Source: an uncultured Oscillospiraceae bacterium (GTDB lineage Bacteria; Bacillota; Clostridia; Oscillospirales; Oscillospiraceae). From it: 38,924 nt of DNA. Position 1 is the first letter of the stretch; every line of letters starts with the position of its first letter. The stretch is taken from assembly GCA_944387625.1 (NCBI GenBank), contig CALXFQ010000012.1:1-38924 (forward strand), written 5' to 3'. Shown one piece after another: positions 32,482 through 38,924 of the stretch. The position numbers were made by a program, and so were the translations under genes. Below the pieces are notes generated by a model. That model saw nothing but the letters and a program-made list of their open reading frames with translations. It did no database searches and had not been told where the DNA came from.

Positions 32482-33828
32482 TCAGCCCAGCTCCACCAGG
32501 GTACACTCGCCCTTGTGGAACCGCTCCAGCAGCGCCGTGGCCCGGAGCACGTCCTGCCGGGTGTGCTGGATGGTGTAGCGCTCCGGGTTGTTGATCCGAT
32601 AGAGGAAGTTGTAGATCATGTATCGGAACCCGTCGCCTTCGTAGCTGTAATAGTATTTCTTCACGTTCCGCAGGTCCTCGGTGCGGACCTCGAAGTAGTC
32701 CGTCCGCCACCAGGGGGCGGGGACGTAGAGATAGCCTTTGGTGCCGGTGATCACCAGCTCCCCTTCCACCTTCATGCCCTTGCCCACCCGGATCGAGGCG
32801 GTGCCGTTGGGATAGTGGAGGAAGCCCCGGGTAAAGTAGCTGAACCCCTCCTTCTGGAAGCTGGTCAGGTCACAGCCGGTACACTCGCTCTCATAGATCT
32901 TGATGATCGGCATCAAGGCGGTGGAGCCCCAGTCGTAGAGGCTGCCCAGGTATTTGTTTTTGGCGATCTGCTCCATCTGCTCCGGCACCTGGCTGCAGGA
33001 CACGTCGATGTCCTTCACCGCGCCGATCACGCCACTTTTCACCAGCAGGAGCATATGCTCGAAGGCCGGGAAGTACAGGGTCTTCATGGCCTCGAAAAGG
33101 ATCAGCCCCTTTTCGTCCGCCCGGCGGTAGCACTCCTGGGCCATCTCCAAGGTCAGGAACATGGGCGGCGTGCAGATCACATGGCACCCGGCGTCCAGGG
33201 CCGACAGGATGTGCTCATAATGCTTGTCCGGATCGGAGTTGATCAGCACCGCGCCGCAGTCCGCCAGCAGCGCCTCCACAGACTCATACCGCTCCAGGGT
33301 GCTCTTGCCCCGGCAGAACTTGGTCATCTTCTGGGGATCGGGATCGTACACCGCGGTGATCTCCATGCCGGACACGGTCTTGCCCGCCACGAAAAACCGC
33401 TCCGCCACATGGTCCACGCCGATGATCCCCAGCCGCAGCGTGGGCTTGGCGTTGGCCCGCAGGGAGGTGGAGCTGATGCCCCTGGTCCGGGGCAGGTACA
33501 CCACCTGGCAGTATTCGCTGAGGTAGTCGAATTTTCCCACCCAGTCCGAGCCTATGGTGAAGATGTCCACCCCGTACTTCTGGATGTCGGAGATCTTCTG
33601 GCCCTCGTACTCCTCCACGATGATCTGGTCGGCGATGCCGGTCTGGCGGACGTTCTCGATCCGCTCCGCCAGGGACTGGCTCACGTTGAGCTTGCCCCGC
33701 TCCTTGTCGAAGCCGTCGGCGGTGACGCCGACGATCAGATAATCGCCCAGGGCCTTGGCCCGCTTCAGCAATGCCACATGGCCATGGTGGAGCAGGTCGT
33801 AGGTACCATACGTGATGACTTTTTTCAT
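32482..33828 (-). CDS. TagD-like cytidylyltransferase fused to a degenerate Gfo/Idh/MocA domain
   Basis: 448 residues, two domains. Residues 1-127 are a glycerol-3-phosphate cytidylyltransferase-type domain with TYGTYDLLHHGHVALL (HxGH at 14-17) and the RTRGISSTSLR signature near 115-124. Residues 131-448 look like a Gfo/Idh/MocA oxidoreductase (LRLGIIGVDHVAERF, AGCHVICTPPMFLTLEMAQE). In the second domain the usual EKP motif with its catalytic Lys is TPP (220-222), and the nucleotide-binding GxG reads GVD, so reductase activity is doubtful. The first domain probably makes a CDP-alcohol for the LicD proteins. AGAGGAAAAGAG precedes ATG 33828. Confidence 0.85.
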   Translation of the reverse strand: MKKVITYGTYDLLHHGHVALLKRAKALGDYLIVGVTADGFDKERGKLNVSQSLAERIENVRQTGIADQIIVEEYEGQKISDIQKYGVDIFTIGSDWVGKFDYLSEYCQVVYLPRTRGISSTSLRANAKPTLRLGIIGVDHVAERFFVAGKTVSGMEITAVYDPDPQKMTKFCRGKSTLERYESVEALLADCGAVLINSDPDKHYEHILSALDAGCHVICTPPMFLTLEMAQECYRRADEKGLILFEAMKTLYFPAFEHMLLLVKSGVIGAVKDIDVSCSQVPEQMEQIAKNKYLGSLYDWGSTALMPIIKIYESECTGCDLTSFQKEGFSYFTRGFLHYPNGTASIRVGKGMKVEGELVITGTKGYLYVPAPWWRTDYFEVRTEDLRNVKKYYYSYEGDGFRYMIYNFLYRINNPERYTIQHTRQDVLRATALLERFHKGECTLVELG

Positions 33829-33879
33829 TCTCTTTTCCTCTTCTGGCAGCCGCGCTGCCCCGGTCAGTTGATCTGTGCC

Positions 33880-34956
33880 TTACTTCAGGATGCCTCGCCT
33901 CACCAGGTCACGGAGGGCGTCCAGCAGCACCTGGTAGTCCTGCTGGGTCAGTGCGCCGATATGGCCCACACGGAAGATCTTGTGCTGATATTCGCCGCCG
34001 TTGGGGCAGACCCAAATGCCGTACTGGTCTTTCAGGGTGGTGAACACGTCATAGGCGGAACAATTTCTGGTCATCAGCGGCGTGACCGCGTTGGACATGG
34101 CCTCCGAACAGATGTCCAGGGGGAGATCGTGGATCACGCTTCGGAACCAGGCGGCCAGCGCCCCGATCTTGGCGGTCTCCGCCTCCGCGCCCCCGTCCCG
34201 GTCGATCTGGGCCAGGCGCTCATGGATCTGCAGCAGGGTCCCCACCGCCGGGGTGAAGGGGGTCTGGCCCCGCTCCCCGTTTTTCAGGGCGCTCTTCAGA
34301 TCCAGGTACATACACCGGGCCTGGCTCTTCTCCACCCGGGCCAACGCCTTGGGGGAGAGCACGATCACAGACACGCCGGGGGGACACGCCAGGGCCTTCT
34401 GGGACCCGGTGATCATCACATCCACCCCCCAGTCGGCCATTCGGAACTCGTCTGCCAGGAAGGAGCTGATCGCGTCCACCAGCAAAAACAGGCCGTTCCG
34501 GCGGCAGAACTCCGAGATGAGCGCCGGATCGTAACGGACGCCGGTGGAAGTTTCGTGGATGTTCACCACGAAAGCGGTAAAGCCCCGGCCCTCGTAAGGC
34601 GCCAGGTGCTCCGCCCGCAGGGCCTGACCGGTGGAGAGCCGGATCTGCTCAAAGGGGATCTGGTGCAGGGCCAGCAGCTCATGGAACCGCTGGCCGAAGC
34701 TGCCGCCGTTGATCAGCAGTACCTTGTCCCGGTGGGTCAGGGCGTTCATCACCGCCGCTTCCATGGAGGCGGTGCCGGAGCCGGTGATAAAGACGCACCG
34801 GCTGCCTGCCGGGGCCTTGGCAAAGCGGCACATCCGCTCCTCGTTTTCCAGCATCACCTGGGAAAACTCCGGGGTCCGAAAATAGGGGACCTGCTGGGCA
34901 CCGATCGCCCGGACCTCCTCTCCGGCCTGGACCGGCCCCACGGTAAAGTTCAGCAT
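33880..34956 (-). CDS. Class V aminotransferase, 2-aminoethylphosphonate-pyruvate transaminase-like
   Basis: 358 residues, PLP fold type I, class V. NFTVGPVQ at the start, GSGTASMEAAVMNAL, VNIHETSTGVRYDP, VDAISSF (D161) and MITGSQKALACPPG (Schiff-base K187) fit PhnW/AEPT and alanine-glyoxylate aminotransferases. Next to LicD and cytidylyltransferases, conversion between phosphonoacetaldehyde and 2-aminoethylphosphonate, or another amino-alcohol precursor, is the attractive role. No pepM or ppd gene (phosphonate synthesis) is in the window, so this is inference. It starts two bases after the LicD (2) stop. Confidence 0.82.
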   Translation of the reverse strand: MLNFTVGPVQAGEEVRAIGAQQVPYFRTPEFSQVMLENEERMCRFAKAPAGSRCVFITGSGTASMEAAVMNALTHRDKVLLINGGSFGQRFHELLALHQIPFEQIRLSTGQALRAEHLAPYEGRGFTAFVVNIHETSTGVRYDPALISEFCRRNGLFLLVDAISSFLADEFRMADWGVDVMITGSQKALACPPGVSVIVLSPKALARVEKSQARCMYLDLKSALKNGERGQTPFTPAVGTLLQIHERLAQIDRDGGAEAETAKIGALAAWFRSVIHDLPLDICSEAMSNAVTPLMTRNCSAYDVFTTLKDQYGIWVCPNGGEYQHKIFRVGHIGALTQQDYQVLLDALRDLVRRGILK

Positions 34957-34958
34957 AT

Positions 34959-35867
34959 TTATTCGCCTCTTTCTCCCGGGGCTTTATCCCCCAGGTCGTA
35001 GACAAGATAACAGTTCCGCTCCTGCTTTTCCACGGGAGGGATCTGCATATAGTCGCCGTAGATCTCCCGCAGATAGCCGTCGGCCTCCTTGGGAACATAG
35101 CACCGGCGGCCGTCCAGGTCCACCGGCATGGTATCCAACAGCCGCCGCCGGGGCTGGATCTCCCCGAAAAAGTGGCGGCAGTCCGCCGGGATGGACACAT
35201 CCCGGGAGTTTTCATTTTTGCACCGGCTGTGCCAGTGGTCCGTCCACCTGGCCCAGGTCTGATAGCCGGCAAAGCTCAGGCACGCGCCGATGGCGCATTT
35301 GATCCGGAAGGATGCCCCGCCGGTGAGCCGGCCATACCATTTCCGGCCTTTCCACAGTCGGCGGCAGGACAGGCAGAAGCCCAGGCCCATGGCCATCAGG
35401 CCCTGGAAGAGCCGGGCCAGGCCGTTGTCCGGCACGTTTTCGATGGTATAGATGTCGATGAACACCCCGCACTGGTCCAGATCCTGCTCCAGGATCGTCC
35501 GATACTCGGTGCCTTTGAGCCGGATCTTCGGGATCACCCGGCCGAAATTGTCCCGGTCCTGGGGGTGGAGCATGGCGTACTTCTCCGGCCAGCGGTCCCG
35601 GACCGCCTGGCAGAATACTTCAAAGTCCCCCCGGGGCATGGCGATGTCCACATCGTCGTCCCAGGGGATGATCGTGCCGGTACGCAAGGCCCCGATGGCG
35701 CTGCCCCCGATCAGGATGAAGCGCAGGTCCCGCTCCCGGCAGACGGCGATGATGTCATCCAGGATGCCCAGCAGTACCTGGTGCAGGTCCCGGAGCTGTT
35801 CATCCGTCAGCACGTTCAGACCGGCGTCCCGGTCACCGCCGCCTTTGGCGATGTCCTGCAAACGCAT
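34959..35867 (-). CDS. LicD family phosphotransferase (2)
   Basis: 302 residues. LIGGSAIGALRTGTIIPWDD and VDIAMPRGDFEVF carry the LicD active-site Asp residues; VFIDIYTIENVPDN and the C-terminal EIYGDYMQIPPVEKQE complete the family pattern. A Cys/Arg-rich middle segment (about 170-210) differs from the two other copies. It would transfer a phospho-group from a CDP-donor to a surface sugar. Its ATG at 35867 lies two bases after the stop of LicD (3), within GAGGGGGTGG context, so the genes are coupled. Confidence 0.9.
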   Translation of the reverse strand: MRLQDIAKGGGDRDAGLNVLTDEQLRDLHQVLLGILDDIIAVCRERDLRFILIGGSAIGALRTGTIIPWDDDVDIAMPRGDFEVFCQAVRDRWPEKYAMLHPQDRDNFGRVIPKIRLKGTEYRTILEQDLDQCGVFIDIYTIENVPDNGLARLFQGLMAMGLGFCLSCRRLWKGRKWYGRLTGGASFRIKCAIGACLSFAGYQTWARWTDHWHSRCKNENSRDVSIPADCRHFFGEIQPRRRLLDTMPVDLDGRRCYVPKEADGYLREIYGDYMQIPPVEKQERNCYLVYDLGDKAPGERGE

Positions 35868-35869
35868 GG

Positions 35870-36718
35870 TCAGGCCACCCCCTCTTCCCCACTCCCCACC
35901 AGCCGGGAAACGTGGGCGTTCCGATCGGCCTCCTTGGGGGGCGTCATATAGTCGCCGTAGAGGCTTTTCAGGTATTCGTCATACCTCTCCGGCCCTACCA
36001 GGGAAAAGTCTTCAAAGGGATACCAGGTCTTCCGGCCGTAGACCTCCTTTTTGAACAGCTCGTTGAACTTGTAAGAGGTCTGGCCCATGAAGTTTACATA
36101 ATAATCCGAGCGCTCCGGGGGATACTTTTTCAGCAGCCGGTCCAGCTTGTCCAGCTGCTTGCGGGTGTCGAACCACTTGCCCACCCGGGTGATCATGGCC
36201 ACACGAATGACGATCCGCTCCACCAGGGGGCGGCCGGGGCGCTTGATATTCACCTTCTCAAAGCAGGACAGGTGATATTTCAGCCGGGTGGCCAGCAGCC
36301 GGGCCTTGTGCCACTGCCGGGGCAGCCAACTGTTGGGCATCCCGTCCAGCGGGAACAGGTCCACCCAGATGTTCTCCAGCCGGTGCTCCAGCGAGCCCAT
36401 CCGCAGGATCTGATAGCGCTTGTCCACGATCCGGGCGAAGTAGTAGTGGTGGTCCGTCTGATCCTGGTAGGTCCGCAGCTCCAGATGCTCCGGGAGCTTT
36501 TCGGCCACCTGCCGCAGCATCCGCTCATACGCCTCCCGGGGGATCCCCAGGTCCACATCGTCGTCCCAGGGGATGAAGCCCTTATGCCGGATGGCCCCCA
36601 GCATGGTGCCGCCCTGCATATAATATGGCACGTCCAGCTCCTCCAGGATGCGGACCACCTGTCGGAGCACGCCCAGGATATATTTTTGAGTATCGTTGAG
36701 ATGCTCTGTGTCAGACAT
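35870..36718 (-). CDS. LicD family phosphotransferase (3)
   Basis: 282 residues. MQGGTMLGAIRHKGFIPWDD and VDLGIPREAYERML are the LicD core, IWVDLFPLDGMPNSW and SLYGDYMTPPKEADR the later conserved parts. It is the first of the three LicD genes in the operon. I chose ATG 36718, but the GTG directly before it (36721) is slightly better spaced from AAAGGA, so the N-terminus is uncertain by one residue. Confidence 0.9.
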   Translation of the reverse strand: MSDTEHLNDTQKYILGVLRQVVRILEELDVPYYMQGGTMLGAIRHKGFIPWDDDVDLGIPREAYERMLRQVAEKLPEHLELRTYQDQTDHHYYFARIVDKRYQILRMGSLEHRLENIWVDLFPLDGMPNSWLPRQWHKARLLATRLKYHLSCFEKVNIKRPGRPLVERIVIRVAMITRVGKWFDTRKQLDKLDRLLKKYPPERSDYYVNFMGQTSYKFNELFKKEVYGRKTWYPFEDFSLVGPERYDEYLKSLYGDYMTPPKEADRNAHVSRLVGSGEEGVA

Positions 36719-36736
36719 CACTTGCCGATCCTTTCC

Positions 36737-38344
36737 TTACGCCCCCGCCACGGCGGTCCACAGGGCGTCGCCCTGGGCCGGGTCCGCGATGGAGCTGAAA
36801 TAGTACAAATTGCCGTCGATCTGGACACAGCCGTTGGCGGTGGTGCCGTCGCTGTAGTAGTACAGACACACCCCCCGGTCCTGCCAGGCCTCTTCCAGCT
36901 CTTCCCGGGCGATCCAATGGGCGCAAAGGGTCATGTCCTGGGACACCGGAGCATCCGGATCCACCGCCGCCCCGTCTTCCGTATACCAGCCCTGGAACAC
37001 ATACCCCTCCAGCGTGGGTACGGGCAGGGTGCCTACCGGCTCTCCCAGGATCACCGCGGTCTGGTCCAGCTCCATGGCGCCGCCCTGGGGGTCGAAGGTG
37101 ACGATCGCCGTATCACCGGGCTGATCGACCACCTGGAACTCCGAGGACCACAGCGTCACCGTTTCATAGCCGGTCTGGAGCCGGCCGCCCTGGATATAGT
37201 TGTTGGCCACGATCGCCGCCAGGTCGTAGCGGTATTGGCCGGTGGTCAGCTTTCGGAAGGCCAGCGCCTCTGCCAAGGCACTGCCGTCCAGGTCGAAAGC
37301 GGTCCCGTCCACCGTTCCCGTCTGGCTGAGGGCCTGGGTCTGCCCGTCCTCCTCCAGCCGGTACACCTGGGCGCGGACGGTATAGAGCGCCGTGTGCCCG
37401 GCCTGGACCCGGCCGGTGACCTGATATCCCCTGCCCTGGTGGAGCATGGTGGGGGCGGAGGCCTCGGTGACCTGGACATCGTTGTAAAGGACCTGTTCCA
37501 GCTGGGTCCGGCCCACGCTCACATAGCCCTCGTCCCCGATCTGATACCAGTATTCCCCCTGGGTGTTCTGATATAGCCCGGTGACTTCCAGCCGCTCTCC
37601 GGCGGTCAGGCCCCGGACCTGGGCGGAGCTTTCGTCCACCCCGGCGGTGCAGGGCTGGCTCCACAGGGTGCCGCCCAAGGCGCTGACCTCCAAATGGGAG
37701 GGATAGTACTGACACTCATCGGCATAAGTCGGCTCCCGGAAGACGATCACGCCGTCAAACTCCACGGTGGAGCGGTCATAATAGGCGGCGAACTCCTCGA
37801 TCGTACAGCTCATAGGCGCGCCCTCCGGGTAGTACCGGCCGTTGAGGGTCATGTCATAGCTTTCCGAGAAATATACCCGGCCGTCCACGATGCCGTAGAT
37901 CAGCATGGAGTGGCCGAACACACTGCCTTCGGTGGTCCGGGTCTTTTGGAAGCCCACCAGCACATACCCCACGTCCTTGGTGCCATGGTCGGTGATCTCC
38001 TCCAGCGCCTCCAGCAGGGTGTACTGGGCGGCAGGATAGGCATCGATCTGGTACCCGCCGCTGGTGGTGGACAGGTACCGGAAATAGTCAAATTGTTCAT
38101 TGCCATTGCCGGGGGTGGTGGTGGCGCAGATCCCCAGCAGGAGCATCTGGATGCTGACGAAGGTGGCACAGTAGCCGTGGAAGGTGCTTCTGCCGAAGTA
38201 AGACAGCGCCTTCTGGTATGTACGGATGATCTGCTGTTCCATCTGCTGGGTCTGGGATGCCGCCTGGCCCGGTGTGCCCAGCAGGGCCACCGCCAGCACC
38301 AGCACCAGCATCAGCGAAACGATCCGCCGTGTTTTTCTTCCCAT
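36737..38344 (-). CDS. Secreted cysteine-peptidase-like protein with InlB repeat and choline-binding-like end
   Basis: 535 residues. A signal peptide (MGRKTRRIVSLMLVLVLAVA, cleavage near GQAAS) is followed by a catalytic-looking domain with C59 in FHGYCATFVS and H145 in VFGHSMLIYGIVDGRVYF, the Cys-His arrangement of NlpC/CHAP/papain-like enzymes. An SH3-like segment lies at about 240-283 and an InlB B-repeat at 414-478 (VTFDPQGG to GYVFQGWYTEDG and MTLCAHW). The end (about 492-520, LYYYSDGTTANGCVQIDG then NLYYFSS) resembles choline-binding repeats. I infer a cell-wall-acting or wall-attached enzyme, first gene of the LicD operon. ATG 38344 has GGAAGG. Confidence 0.75.
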   Translation of the reverse strand: MGRKTRRIVSLMLVLVLAVALLGTPGQAASQTQQMEQQIIRTYQKALSYFGRSTFHGYCATFVSIQMLLLGICATTTPGNGNEQFDYFRYLSTTSGGYQIDAYPAAQYTLLEALEEITDHGTKDVGYVLVGFQKTRTTEGSVFGHSMLIYGIVDGRVYFSESYDMTLNGRYYPEGAPMSCTIEEFAAYYDRSTVEFDGVIVFREPTYADECQYYPSHLEVSALGGTLWSQPCTAGVDESSAQVRGLTAGERLEVTGLYQNTQGEYWYQIGDEGYVSVGRTQLEQVLYNDVQVTEASAPTMLHQGRGYQVTGRVQAGHTALYTVRAQVYRLEEDGQTQALSQTGTVDGTAFDLDGSALAEALAFRKLTTGQYRYDLAAIVANNYIQGGRLQTGYETVTLWSSEFQVVDQPGDTAIVTFDPQGGAMELDQTAVILGEPVGTLPVPTLEGYVFQGWYTEDGAAVDPDAPVSQDMTLCAHWIAREELEEAWQDRGVCLYYYSDGTTANGCVQIDGNLYYFSSIADPAQGDALWTAVAGA

Positions 38345-38442
38345 GGGCCGTCCTTCCTTTCCCGCCTGGGACCATTTCCCAGGCTCCTTTCTATCCTTTC
38401 GGCGGCGCGGACCAAATGCCCACACACCCGCAGTTTACGCCT

Positions 38443-38471
38443 ATCATACCACAGATGCGACCAATAATCAA
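38443..38471 (-). promoter_or_regulatory. Promoter of the LicD/glycan operon
   Basis: On the minus strand TTGATT (38466-38471) and TATGAT (38443-38448) are 17 bases apart, about 100 bases before the first start codon. All ten genes down to 27637 are on this strand with gaps of at most about 50 bases. Confidence 0.75.
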
Positions 38472-38551
38472 GGTTTGCCCCTGGCCGGAGCCGCCAATTC
38501 CTTGAAAAATTCACCAATTGGACACGATCTGCCCGGCCTTTTCCCCGAAAA

Positions 38552-38600
38552 ACGGCGGCAAAGCTCTGCAAAGCATTTTTGATATGCTGAGCGCGCTCCC
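38552..38600 (+). repeat. Degenerate family 1 tail fragment
   Basis: GGCGGCAAAGCTCTGC followed by AAAGCATTTTTGATATGCTG resembles the last part of family 1 (GACGGCAAACTCTGCGAGGC then TTTTTTGATACGCTGG in copy C). It is followed by what looks like the worn end of a family 2 element (38594-38630). Confidence 0.5.
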
Positions 38601-38637
38601 AAAGGCAACGCCAAGGGGGCCGGTGGAAGGTCGGGGC

Positions 38638-38915
38638 TTTTGTACCAATTCCCAACATCGTACCACCCACTTGCCTCTCCCTATGGGAGAGGTGGCAGGC
38701 CGAACGGCCTGACGGAGAGGGTGACCACGTTATTTCTTTATGGATAGCGTTTCCCAAATGCGGAAGGCCGCTACCCTCTCAGTCACAGGGCTGAAAGCCC
38801 TGTGACAGCGCGCTGCGGCGCGCCCGGTCGCGGCTCTGACGGTCCATCGGACCGTCATTCACTACCGCGACTTCGCTTCGCTCACCCCCAAAGGGAGCGC
38901 CAAGGGCGTGGGCGG
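38638..38915 (+). repeat. Structured intergenic repeat, family 2, copy 2
   Basis: 278 bases, same length as 6571-6848 and in opposite orientation. Hairpins in order: CTCTCCCTATGGGAGAG, CAGGCCGAACGGCCTG, GTCACAGGGC and its complement, CAGCGCGCTGCGGCGCGC, CGGTCCATCGGACCG. Several stems differ from copy 1 by compensating changes. The 580 bases from 38345 to the right edge hold only this repeat, the fragment before it and the operon promoter; no gene is credible. Confidence 0.75.
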
Positions 38916-38924
38916 AAAGCCGGA

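Noticed and set aside
33880-34956. Calling this gene phnW outright
   Set aside because: Class V aminotransferases are hard to separate by eye, and no phosphonate synthesis or breakdown gene is adjacent.
27469-35001. Very long open frames on the plus strand opposite the glycan operon (two of more than 1100 codons)
   Set aside because: They are antisense to well-supported genes, are packed with His, Gln, Gly and Pro as expected from reverse reading of GC-rich codons, and lack ribosome sites and recognisable domains.

Overview
The window looks like chromosomal DNA of a GC-rich gut-type Firmicute of the Clostridia, most plausibly Oscillospiraceae/Ruminococcaceae. This is inferred from the strong AGGAGG ribosome sites, the TTGACA/TATAAT promoters, the SipW-type signal peptides, the LicD genes, the mgl/galT set and an anaerobic acetyl-CoA synthase (Wood-Ljungdahl) operon. 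No 16S gene is present, so the placement is indirect.

Layout. 1-2172 (minus) is a decaying locus: a partial SipW-dependent surface protein at the left edge, a second one whose frame is disturbed, a broken SipW signal peptidase, and the 5' half of a tyrosine integrase that abuts it directly. 2567-3550 holds a flavin reductase and a small membrane protein. 3831-13823 (minus) is the acetyl-CoA synthase region. Read from its promoter, it runs cooC, acsD, a fused acsC-acsE gene, a DUF3786 protein and acsB, then a repeat-filled gap, acsV and a second DUF3786 protein. 13942-18602 carries a PaaI-type thioesterase, a polysaccharide pyruvyl transferase-like protein, a membrane-bound XRE regulator, a cardiolipin synthase and an aromatic acid exporter-family protein. 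18757-25017 (plus) holds tRNA-Gly(CCC), galT and the mglBAC galactose ABC transporter, followed by a small InlB-repeat membrane protein. 25128-26883 (minus) is a KdpDE-like two-component pair without kdpABC. 27260-27451 is the tail of a uracil permease gene. 27637-38344 (minus) is one long surface-glycan operon: a secreted cysteine-peptidase-like protein, three LicD proteins, a class V aminotransferase, a cytidylyltransferase fused to a Gfo/Idh-like domain, an IspD/TarI-like cytidylyltransferase, an NAD-dependent epimerase/dehydratase, a GT2 glycosyltransferase and a Wzy-like membrane protein.

How it works together. The Acs proteins can take a methyl group from methyl-tetrahydrofolate, via the corrinoid protein, to acetyl-CoA. 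AcsV reactivates the corrinoid and CooC matures the nickel site. CO dehydrogenase and the folate branch are not in the window. galT and mglBAC import galactose and feed it into UDP-sugars. The LicD operon probably builds a polymer carrying phospho-substituents delivered from CDP-activated donors.

The most unusual features are the single-chain AcsC-AcsE fusion; two families of multi-hairpin intergenic repeats whose stems co-vary between copies, with two of the loci flanked by duplicated terminator-like hairpins; and the LicD operon with its degenerate oxidoreductase fusion and a secreted protein ending in what look like choline-binding-type repeats.
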